DNA of 64,000 nt from Dyadobacter sandarakinus (GTDB lineage: Bacteria > Bacteroidota > Bacteroidia > Cytophagales > Spirosomataceae). A program made the translations under genes and the position numbers. Position 1 is the first letter of the stretch. Each line of letters opens with the position of its first letter. Below are positions 44,861 to 52,739 of this stretch, in pieces. The stretch lies in NCBI RefSeq assembly GCF_016894445.1, contig NZ_CP056775.1, forward strand, positions 1,924,001-1,988,000, written 5' to 3'. The notes beneath the pieces were generated by a model. That model did no database searches, was not told the origin of the DNA, and saw only the letters and a list, made by a program, of their open reading frames with translations.

Positions 44861-46801
44861 TTACTGCCCTAATACAATCTTTCGGGTTGTTTCCGTACCA
44901 TCCGAAAGAGTCACCTTGATAAAGTATAAACCGGGCTCAAGTGACCTGGCATTAATATCCTGAGAAGGCTTATTTCCTGAGCTGTACAGCGCTTTCCCTT
45001 GGTTGTTGAGAATCTGCAAGCCCTTTACTTTTGACCAGTCAGCAGCTTGCAAATGAATAGTTTCTGTGACAGGATTGGGGTATACTGATACAGAAATGCC
45101 TTGATTAAACTTTAAATGCTCCTTTTTGGAATACGTAAAAGTCCCATCTGTATCCACCATTTTCAGGCGGTAGAAGTTGTCGCCATTTGCAGGATTGACA
45201 TGGGTAAATTGGTAAGTTTTCGATTTTGTACTTTCCTCTGCTGCATTGATCATGGCTAATAAATTCCAGGCCTTAGCATCTGTGCTGTACTGAACTTCGA
45301 AGTGATCATTGTTAGTTTCGGACGTTGTCGTCCAAGATAGCATTGTGGATGTAAACTCTTTCTCAACCACAAAGCTCGTAAGGTTGACAGGCAGCGGATT
45401 TTCAGAAGCTAACTTTATAACCCATCCGTCTGAGCTAAACTCATTACCTGTTCTGTTATCTTCTGTTTTATCACCAGACGCGTTGGACCCGGAACGTCCC
45501 GTTAGAAAAAAGCCTCCATCTGTGGTTTGATGAATATAAGTGAGTTGGTCTGATCTATTTCCTCCTATTGTCTTGTCCCACTCCTTATTCCCTAATTCAC
45601 TTATTTTGACAATCCAGTAGTCCGTTGTGCCATAACTCGCTGTACCCTTATTATTTTCCGTTTTGCTTCGCCCTGCTTGCGCAGATGAAGATCCTCCTAC
45701 TAGATATCCGCCATCTGACGTTAGTGATAGGCTGGAAAGACTACTACTACCGTCAATGTATCCGCCCGCATCATAACTTGCCCCGCCAATCGTCTTTTCC
45801 CATTGTATTTTGCCACTAACATTAAGCTTTAAAATCCAGTAATCAGATAGCCTACTCGTTGAGCCATCAATTGGTAGCGATTCACCGCTTTTATCTCCAT
45901 CTGCATTCGTATTGGACGTACCGCCAACCAGATATCCACTATCTTTCGTTTCGATGATACTGGTCGCATTATCACTACCGGATCCGCCATACGATTTCTC
46001 CCACTGTATTGAGCCATCAGATGATAGGCTGAAAACTTTATAGTCAGGCATATCGTCTGATTGAAAATAATTTATTGTTCCCGCCAAGATATATCCACCA
46101 TTACCAATCTGCCTGATGTATCCTCCGGAGTGTAAAGTTCCTGGCCGACCGTAGCTCTTATCCCATAACTTTGAACCATCTGCGTTAAGTTTAACTACCC
46201 ATAGGTCATATAGACCCAATTTCGCAGTTGTTTTGTCAAATCCTGCCGAAGAACTGGAAGACCCGGAAACAATATAACCTCCGTCCGAGGTTTGCTGTAA
46301 CGAGCGCAATAGATCCTCACCATTGCTACCAAGCGTCTTGTCCCACTCCTTCACTCCATTGGCAGAAATCTTTATGATCCAATAATCCGGATAGACATAC
46401 CCTTCATTAGATCCGCCTCTGCAATCCTCACTTTTGTCGCCGCCTGCATCTGAGTTAGAATGTCCTCCCAATATATATCCGCCGTCCGACGTTTGCTGCA
46501 TCGTTATCAGCTGATCCTGGCCAGGGCCGCCAAATGCGTAATCCCATTCTTTTCTTCCGTCAGCATCCAATTTGGCTATCCAATAATCTGATGCCCCCGA
46601 ACCAGGATCGCTTTTATCATAACCTGTCCCATTGCTTGCCGAACCACCAAGTATATATCCGCCATCGGCCGTTTGCTGACTGTAAGAAAGGAATGCTCCA
46701 TTTGGACCACCAATTGTTTTCTCCCATTGGATAGCTGGCTGCGCAAGAAGGCTTGTGATAGCTAGGAAGAAAATAGCGACGTTGAGGAAAACGTAGTTCA
46801 T
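44861..46801 (-). CDS. T9SS-secreted repeat protein
   Basis: About 646 residues from the ATG at 46801 (MNYVFLNVAIFFLAITSLLA, a good signal peptide). An ATG at 46825 would add eight residues but lies about 4 nt from the predicted transcript start. Seven repeats of about 60 residues (WEKTIGG, DGGYILGGSS, GDKSE, DYWIVKI) fill residues 25-470. A fibronectin-like unit (about 480-570: LTSFVVEKEFTSTMLSWTTT) and a T9SS type-A sorting domain (YPNPVTETIHL ... EPGLYFIKVTL) follow. It lacks malectin. First of four related genes in a row. Confidence 0.88.
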   Translation of the reverse strand: MNYVFLNVAIFFLAITSLLAQPAIQWEKTIGGPNGAFLSYSQQTADGGYILGGSASNGTGYDKSDPGSGASDYWIAKLDADGRKEWDYAFGGPGQDQLITMQQTSDGGYILGGHSNSDAGGDKSEDCRGGSNEGYVYPDYWIIKISANGVKEWDKTLGSNGEDLLRSLQQTSDGGYIVSGSSSSSAGFDKTTAKLGLYDLWVVKLNADGSKLWDKSYGRPGTLHSGGYIRQIGNGGYILAGTINYFQSDDMPDYKVFSLSSDGSIQWEKSYGGSGSDNATSIIETKDSGYLVGGTSNTNADGDKSGESLPIDGSTSRLSDYWILKLNVSGKIQWEKTIGGASYDAGGYIDGSSSLSSLSLTSDGGYLVGGSSSAQAGRSKTENNKGTASYGTTDYWIVKISELGNKEWDKTIGGNRSDQLTYIHQTTDGGFFLTGRSGSNASGDKTEDNRTGNEFSSDGWVIKLASENPLPVNLTSFVVEKEFTSTMLSWTTTSETNNDHFEVQYSTDAKAWNLLAMINAAEESTKSKTYQFTHVNPANGDNFYRLKMVDTDGTFTYSKKEHLKFNQGISVSVYPNPVTETIHLQAADWSKVKGLQILNNQGKALYSSGNKPSQDINARSLEPGLYFIKVTLSDGTETTRKIVLGQ

Positions 46802-46835
46802 ATCTCGTAGTTTAAGATGTTTCATTTAAATCCTG

Positions 46836-46862
46836 TTAGACAGTAGCTCAGGGTAGATACTG
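46836..46862 (-). promoter_or_regulatory. ECF-like promoter of the 44861 gene
   Basis: Minus-strand CAGTAT-N15-GTCTAA. The predicted transcript start at about 46829 supports the ATG at 46801 as start codon. Confidence 0.6.
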
Positions 46863-46916
46863 CATTGAATAGTAAATTGTTTGAAAAAATTGCTAAATCA
46901 ACCCGTGCTTGTAATA

Positions 46917-46955
46917 GAAGGAGCCACCTCATCTTACTCGACAGGCGGCTTCTTT
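46917..46955 (-). terminator. Terminator of the 46987 gene
   Basis: Imperfect hairpin between GAAGGAGCCACCT and AGGCGGCTTCTTT, located 30 bp after the stop on the minus strand. Same hairpin in the second spacer copy. Confidence 0.6.
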
Positions 46956-46986
46956 AAGTTGAAAGCGGATTTACTTACCTAAGCTG

Positions 46987-49900
46987 TCACTCTGCTATGA
47001 GAATTCTGATCACTTCGGTAAATGTATCCGATTTGATTTTCAGCAGATAAATGCCCCCACTGAGGTGATCGCCGGAAATATCCACCTGCACCCGCTGGCC
47101 TGCTACTGCTTTTTCAACAGGAATAACCGTGCGGCTGGTGCCCGTCATACTAATCAGGTCAAAGCCAATGTCAGCACTGTGACGGCCGGAAACCAAAACC
47201 GTAAAGTGCTTGCCTGCCGGATTAGGATAAACGACTGATGACTCATACTGAGCGATGGAATCCTCGCTAGCTTCTTCATCACCCAACCGCGCAGCAGCAT
47301 TACCCTCTGGGGCTGGGGTAATGATTAGTTGCGGCGGATTGGACGCATTTTCGCGGCTATTAAAGGCCAGCAAAGTTTTTTGATTTTGTGAATCGTACAG
47401 TACCAGGGTAACCAAAGCTTCACCCGCTTGTTGCTGTGACCTGATGTAGCTGGTAACATCCACCTCGTAATATCTGGCTACATTATTTACCTGTGTTGAA
47501 CCCAATGCGGACGTCGTCAGGTTGGGTGTGTTGCTGGGAGAAGGGGACTTTTCAGACCCGGCGCCGACTATTTCATTTTCAATCCAGTTATTATTGGCGG
47601 CACCATAAGCTTCCAGGGTCACATTGTTGCTATTTTCCTGGTTGCTGCCGTATACCCGCAGTTTTGCAGATCCCACCCGTCCCACTGTGCTGATTGGAAA
47701 TTTCAGGTACGCCCGGAAAGAACCCCAGCTACCATTGCTGATATTTTTTACTTCTAGCTTCGTATCCGAGCCGTAATTTTCGTACGCTCCGCCACCGCCG
47801 TTAATAGCACCATCTACAGAAGCGTCTGCTATTGGTTTTGAAGTGATACTGTTGGTAGTTACTTCAATGGCCGCAACGCGCGGCATATCGGCCGCCCCGG
47901 AGAGAAAGTCAATGTTGAGGACATTGTCCGTTACCGTAACGGTGATCGTCTTTTGAACAGCGCGCATCGCGCCGCCGGCTGCGGCAAAAATATCGAAGTT
48001 GGTGAGTTTGCGGCTTTTTTCAATATCTACATGAAACTGTCTTTTACCGGCTCCCCCCGCTCCCCTGCCCGGCACACCAAACCAGGTCTCTGCAAAAAGC
48101 AGTTTGACAGTCACGCGGCCATTTGGGACAGGGATATTATAGCTGAATGCAGGCGAGCAGCGCCCCGAGCGGTAAAGTTCGTCGTGGATCGTGTTCTCTA
48201 TTTCTCCGCTGGCTATTGACGTGGTACGGTCGGTGCCGGCATAGTACTGGTCTGCACGAAAAACCCTGCCTCCTGGTGTTACCAGCTCCCCTCCTCCGGC
48301 ATTAATACGCACGTAAGTGTTGGCAGCTTCCTGGCTAGCCACAACAAGCCTGACCGGCACGGCGACACGGCGGTAGTCAGCGGCATAAAGGTGGACCACA
48401 GCTTGGTATGCGCCCGGAGCAACACCGGCAGCGTTTACACTAAATGATATGGTGCCATTGGCACCCTGATTGACCGTCAGCCATTTGCTGCTTTCGGATT
48501 TTATAATGCTTAATGCTGGGATTGCGCCTGCACTGCCGGAGATAGTGATGCTTTGCGGCGGTGTCATTTGATTAGGATTATAACTAAAAGACAACGCTGA
48601 CACGGATGCAGTTAGCGTTTTGGTCGTTGCTTCACTGGAATACCTGGCAATCCAGTAATCAGTTCCACCTCTGGAATCCTCACTTTTTATTGCATCCGCA
48701 GGACCTGACAGCGTACCATACGCGAGATAACCACCATCCGTTGCCGCTTTCACTCCAAACAGCCCGAATGTAGTATTCCAAACTGTTGCTCCGCTGGCAT
48801 TAAGTTTTACCATCCAAGTCCCTTCCAAATCACTGGTTTTATCCTCACTGGCTTTGGCATTGGTGTAACCTGACAAGATGAAATTGCCGTCTTTATCCTG
48901 GTTAAGCGTGCCGAGATTGCTGTACCCGCGCTCTAACCCGTAGTTTAAGTATTTGGAGCCACCAAGTGTTCTTTGCCACTGAATGGTTCCTGTGTCCGTA
49001 ATTTTTACAATCCAGGCATCGGTAATACCGTTGGTCACTTCGGTTTTATCCCCGCTGACCGGCGAGTCAGATATGCCTGTGATCAGATAACCTCCCACAT
49101 TCGTTTCGTAAATATCGTAGGCAGTTTCATTGCCGCTGCCTCCGTAGGTTTTGTCCCAAATTTTAATGCCCTCAGCGTTGATTTTGACTATCCAGTAGTC
49201 TTTCTGACCTTTTGAGTCCTGCGTTTTGTCTCCTCCTATACTGTAATCAGAATTACCGATCAACATATAGCCACCATCGGACATAAATTTGATATAGGGC
49301 GCAGAGGTCGTTGTACCGGTGCCTGTACTTACATATGTTTTTTGCCACAGCACTGTTCCACTAAGACTTAGCTTTGTTACCAGGTAGCCACCAGATACGG
49401 GGCTGCCTAACATCAATGCATTGTCAGAAGTTTGAAGGCTGCCGCTCTGGTCGCTGCCTAGTGCGTATACACTGGATCTGTTCCATTCAATTGCGCCAGC
49501 CGCAGATAATTTTACCAGATATCCGCTTCCCACTACAATATAACCACCGTCCGTCGTCTGGCTAAGATGGGTCATCTGCTCTTCTCCTCGACGCACAATG
49601 CTTTTTTCCCATTGCAATGAGCCATTTGCTGCAAGTTTTACAATCCACATATCCGGCTGCCGGTCTTCGGGATTGCTCGTTCCACCATTGGGCTCGCTTT
49701 TATCCCCACCCACGCCCGAGTAGGATCCGCCACCTAAAATATATCCGCCATCAGTAGTCTCTTTTACACTGAAAAAGCTTTCAAAGTCTGTACCCCCATA
49801 CGTTTTATCCCACTCCTTGGTGCCATTAGCAGACAGTTTAACGATCCAGTAATCACTTCCTCCCTTACCAATCGTGGTTTTATCACCATCGGCAGCAGAC

Positions 49901-50067
49901 TGAGATGTTCCGCCAAGTATATAGCCGCCATCCTTTGTTTGCTGGACCGAGGACAGCCTTTCACCTTTTGATGATCCTAAAACTTTGTCCCATTGAATGG
50001 AAGGCTGAGCGCAAAGCCTTGTGATAATTAGGAAGAAAATAATAGCGTTAAGTAAAATGTATTTCAT
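46987..50067 (-). CDS. T9SS-secreted repeat/BACON/malectin/CBM96-like protein
   Basis: About 1026 residues from ATG 50067 (KYILLNAIIFFLIITRLCAQ signal); an ATG at 50091 is possible. Eight or nine repeats (WDKTYGG, DGGYILGG, DYWIVKL) fill about 20-490. A BACON-like domain (SITISGSAG, SKWLTVNQGANGTISFSV) follows to about 590. Then come a malectin domain (YVRINAGGGEL, YYAGTDRTTSIASGEI, LLFAETWFGVPG, KLTNFDIF; about 595-745), a DNRLRE/CBM96-like domain (DASVDG, AYLKFPIS, LRVYGSNQE; to about 925) and the T9SS tail (YPNPAGKHFTVLV). Probable surface glycan binder. Tandem relative of both neighbours. Confidence 0.9.
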   Translation of the reverse strand: MKYILLNAIIFFLIITRLCAQPSIQWDKVLGSSKGERLSSVQQTKDGGYILGGTSQSAADGDKTTIGKGGSDYWIVKLSANGTKEWDKTYGGTDFESFFSVKETTDGGYILGGGSYSGVGGDKSEPNGGTSNPEDRQPDMWIVKLAANGSLQWEKSIVRRGEEQMTHLSQTTDGGYIVVGSGYLVKLSAAGAIEWNRSSVYALGSDQSGSLQTSDNALMLGSPVSGGYLVTKLSLSGTVLWQKTYVSTGTGTTTSAPYIKFMSDGGYMLIGNSDYSIGGDKTQDSKGQKDYWIVKINAEGIKIWDKTYGGSGNETAYDIYETNVGGYLITGISDSPVSGDKTEVTNGITDAWIVKITDTGTIQWQRTLGGSKYLNYGLERGYSNLGTLNQDKDGNFILSGYTNAKASEDKTSDLEGTWMVKLNASGATVWNTTFGLFGVKAATDGGYLAYGTLSGPADAIKSEDSRGGTDYWIARYSSEATTKTLTASVSALSFSYNPNQMTPPQSITISGSAGAIPALSIIKSESSKWLTVNQGANGTISFSVNAAGVAPGAYQAVVHLYAADYRRVAVPVRLVVASQEAANTYVRINAGGGELVTPGGRVFRADQYYAGTDRTTSIASGEIENTIHDELYRSGRCSPAFSYNIPVPNGRVTVKLLFAETWFGVPGRGAGGAGKRQFHVDIEKSRKLTNFDIFAAAGGAMRAVQKTITVTVTDNVLNIDFLSGAADMPRVAAIEVTTNSITSKPIADASVDGAINGGGGAYENYGSDTKLEVKNISNGSWGSFRAYLKFPISTVGRVGSAKLRVYGSNQENSNNVTLEAYGAANNNWIENEIVGAGSEKSPSPSNTPNLTTSALGSTQVNNVARYYEVDVTSYIRSQQQAGEALVTLVLYDSQNQKTLLAFNSRENASNPPQLIITPAPEGNAAARLGDEEASEDSIAQYESSVVYPNPAGKHFTVLVSGRHSADIGFDLISMTGTSRTVIPVEKAVAGQRVQVDISGDHLSGGIYLLKIKSDTFTEVIRILIAE

Positions 50068-50101
50068 ATCTCTTAGATTAGGATGTTTCATTTAAATCCA
50101 G

Positions 50102-50128
50102 TTAGACAGTAGCTCAGGGTAGATACTG
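50102..50128 (-). promoter_or_regulatory. ECF-like promoter of the 46987 gene
   Basis: Minus-strand CAGTAT-N15-GTCTAA. It lies in the duplicated spacer and is therefore not independent of the copy at 46836. Confidence 0.6.
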
Positions 50129-50182
50129 CATTGAATAGTAAATTGTTTGAAAAAATTGCTAAATCAACCCGGGCTTGTAATA

Positions 50183-50221
50183 GAAGGAGCCACCTCATCT
50201 TACTCGACAGGCGGCTTCTTT
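50183..50221 (-). terminator. Terminator of the 50253 gene
   Basis: Same imperfect hairpin as 46917-46955, here 32 bp after the stop codon of the gene at 50253. Confidence 0.6.
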
Positions 50222-50252
50222 GCGTTGAAAACTGATTTACTTATCTAAGCTC

Positions 50253-52427
50253 TCACTCTGCCACGAGCACCTTAATAGCTTCCGTAAATGCATCTGATTT
50301 CACCTTCAACAAATAAAGGCCTGGATGGAATGATTGTCCAGCAATGTTAAGTTCTGTGTTTTCACCCGGTTTGATGTTCTGAGGTGCCGGGATAGAACGG
50401 CTTTTACCAGCTGCATTAACCATTTCAAAAGAAATTGACCCTGCATGTTCCGGTGAAAGGGAAACTATAAACTGATCTTTGACAGGATTCGGAAAAATGG
50501 TTGAGTGCTGCTTTTCTTGAACTTCCGTAATCACTTCTTCCTGGCCTATGCGCGCAATGCCATTTTGAGCCTGTACAATCGGAGTAGTTTGATACACGAG
50601 CTGAGGCTCCTGAGCGCCTGATTCCTTGCTGTTCACAGTTACTGGAATACTCGTTATGTTTGGATCGTCTAACATAAAACTTACCAGTACGTCACCAGAT
50701 TGCCGCTGTGCATTCACATAACTGGTCACATCAATTTCTCGATATTGGCTAACATCATTGACGGTCATAAATCCAAGTGACGAAGTTGAGGCGGCAGGCG
50801 CATTGTTTCCGGTAAGGGTCCCCTCTGTCCAGCTATCATCATTGACGCCATAGGCGTGGATGTCAACGCTTGCATCGCTTACATAAGTATCCCCATAGAT
50901 ACGCAGTTTGGCCGAGGTAATTTCAGCCTTTCCGGCAGGGAGCTGAAATTTTATATAGGTTAATGCATCACCGAGATAGGTGGGTCCTGGGTTAAGATAC
51001 CGATTAACGTCTAGATATTTCGCGAAACCGTAATTCGTATTGCTATATTTACCCGTATTTGCCATACCATCGGCCACTGGTGACAAAGTTGGACTTGCAG
51101 TAACTTCGATGGCCGAAACGCGTGGAAGGTCAGCCGCTCCTGTGAGGAAATCGATGTTTAGCATGCCGTCGGTAACCCTCACCGGAATCGTCAGCTGAAC
51201 TGCCCGCAGCGCTCCCCCAGCCTCGGCAAAAATGTCGTAATTAGTCAGCTTGCGGCTTCCTTCTATGTCAACATTGAACTGCCTGCTGCCCGCGCCGCCT
51301 TTTTTTCCCGGCGCGCCAAAATACGTTTCAGCAAAGTGAAGGGTTACATTCACCAGCTCATTGACAACCGGAATGTTGTAGCTGAAAGAAGGCGAACAGC
51401 GTCCTGAGCGGTAAAGCACATCATTGGTCGTATTGAGAATATCGCCCGATGCTATGGAACTCGTGCGGTCGATACCGGCATAATACTGATCAGCAACAAA
51501 TAGCTTCTGGGTTGCAGTCGTAAAAGCCGGTCCGCCGGCATTAATGCGCATCAGTGTCTGAGGTGTACAGGTTGCCGACAACCTGACTTCCACATTATTG
51601 GAACAACCCGCAGCATTTCCCGAAATCCTGATATTTCCTGATGATGCAACCTGTTCACAGACGAACCTGACAGCACAATCGGACAGAAGTGGATTATTCG
51701 TAATGGTTACAGAATTGGTGAATTTCAATTCAGCCAGCTCAGAAATGCTGGTTAACGCACCATTACCTGTAATTTCAAGATTTATATTCACTGATTCAAG
51801 CCGTGCTAATCCTTTCAGGTTTTTAATGTTCCTGTTATTAACGACATACAAATAATCAACTTCTTTAAGTCTCCTGAGGCCGTTCAAATCCCTGATCATG
51901 TCGTTTTGCTTTATGGAAACGACTTTAAATACCGTGCTCACATTGTGAAGTCCCTCCAGGCTGGTCAGGGCTGGATTGCCACTGATGGACAATGAATTAT
52001 ACATTCTGGTAACGCCACTAAGCGCAGTGATACTTGTGAGCTTCTCATTGTTAACAACGCTGATACGCTGTAGCGGTCGCACGAGTTTTTCCAGGCCGGC
52101 CAGGGTAAGCAGGTTATCATTGTCTTCAATATTGAGTGAGCCGTCCAGTTGTTCCAGGGAAGACAAACCTGCTATGCTCACCAGATATGGATTATGATCA
52201 ATGTTCAGTCTTCCGTTAATCCGTGTCACATTGCGTAACCCGTCCAGGTTTGTAATGTTTGTTGAAACGATGCCCACATTGCCATTAAGTACGGTACAAC
52301 CCGGATAGCTAGTACTAAAATTGTCAATCTCTGCCTGCGTTTGAAACGTTGCAACGCTGCACGTCTGCGACCAGGCCGGGATTGTTGAAAAGGCCAGCAG
52401 TAATGCGATTTGTAAAATCTTTTGCAT
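50253..52427 (-). CDS. T9SS-secreted leucine-rich/malectin/CBM96-like protein
   Basis: 724 residues with a signal peptide (IALLLAFSTIPAWSQ). Residues 20-285 are receptor-L/leucine-rich repeats (TFQTQAEIDNFSTSYPGCT, LDGLRNVTRINGRLNI, LTSLEGLHNVST) closed by a cysteine pair region. A malectin domain (MRINAGGPAFTT, YYAGIDRTSSIASG, LHFAETYFGAPGKK, about 292-440), a DNRLRE/CBM96-like domain (about 445-620) and the T9SS tail (FPNPVKDQFIVSLSP) follow. The C-terminal half is closely similar to that of the 52740 gene, so a shared back half carries different front ends. Confidence 0.9.
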   Translation of the reverse strand: MQKILQIALLLAFSTIPAWSQTCSVATFQTQAEIDNFSTSYPGCTVLNGNVGIVSTNITNLDGLRNVTRINGRLNIDHNPYLVSIAGLSSLEQLDGSLNIEDNDNLLTLAGLEKLVRPLQRISVVNNEKLTSITALSGVTRMYNSLSISGNPALTSLEGLHNVSTVFKVVSIKQNDMIRDLNGLRRLKEVDYLYVVNNRNIKNLKGLARLESVNINLEITGNGALTSISELAELKFTNSVTITNNPLLSDCAVRFVCEQVASSGNIRISGNAAGCSNNVEVRLSATCTPQTLMRINAGGPAFTTATQKLFVADQYYAGIDRTSSIASGDILNTTNDVLYRSGRCSPSFSYNIPVVNELVNVTLHFAETYFGAPGKKGGAGSRQFNVDIEGSRKLTNYDIFAEAGGALRAVQLTIPVRVTDGMLNIDFLTGAADLPRVSAIEVTASPTLSPVADGMANTGKYSNTNYGFAKYLDVNRYLNPGPTYLGDALTYIKFQLPAGKAEITSAKLRIYGDTYVSDASVDIHAYGVNDDSWTEGTLTGNNAPAASTSSLGFMTVNDVSQYREIDVTSYVNAQRQSGDVLVSFMLDDPNITSIPVTVNSKESGAQEPQLVYQTTPIVQAQNGIARIGQEEVITEVQEKQHSTIFPNPVKDQFIVSLSPEHAGSISFEMVNAAGKSRSIPAPQNIKPGENTELNIAGQSFHPGLYLLKVKSDAFTEAIKVLVAE

Positions 52428-52485
52428 AAAATGATCTAAGTAAATGTGAATGACTAAGGATATTGACCAAGCGTCTTTTCATCTA

Positions 52486-52512
52486 TTAGACAAAAGTTTG
52501 CCCCAGATACTG
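52486..52512 (-). promoter_or_regulatory. ECF-like promoter of the 50253 gene
   Basis: Minus-strand CAGTAT-N15-GTCTAA, 59 nt before the ATG at 52427. The surrounding 80 bp (52483-52565) resemble 55324-55406. Confidence 0.6.
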
Positions 52513-52693
52513 CCTGGTAAGAAATAATTTGAGAGATTCCTGAATTTACCCATTTTTAGTAGAGGCGGGATCATTCGACCAATGCTACCAAGTAGCCATA
52601 TCGACATTCACTTAGCACACAGCTAAAATGGAGACGAAATGAGGTTCAATGAGGTACTGAGGCGCAAGAAAATCGGGTTTATAGCGAACGACA
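52513..52693. other. Intergenic leader region
   Basis: Upstream part of a spacer that, with its promoter, is shared with the region upstream of 55283. Similarity ends near 52565. Nothing else recognised. Confidence 0.35.
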
Positions 52694-52721
52694 ATAAAAA
52701 AAGGCTACCGATTAAGTAGCC
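52694..52721 (-). terminator. Terminator of the 52740 gene
   Basis: GGCTAC (52702-52707) and GTAGCC (52715-52720) with an A8 tract on the plus strand, a T tract on the minus strand. 19 bp after the stop codon. Confidence 0.8.
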
Positions 52722-52739
52722 CTCTGCATTCCTAAGTTG

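Larger units (their letters stand above)
46826..46986 (-). repeat. Duplicated 161-bp spacer, copy 1
   Basis: Differs from 50092-50252 at only about ten positions. It holds the promoter of the gene at 44861 and the terminator of the gene at 46987. Near identity points to recent tandem duplication of gene plus leader. Confidence 0.9.
50092..50252 (-). repeat. Duplicated 161-bp spacer, copy 2
   Basis: Near-identical partner of 46826-46986, with the promoter of the gene at 46987 and the terminator of the gene at 50253. Confidence 0.9.
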
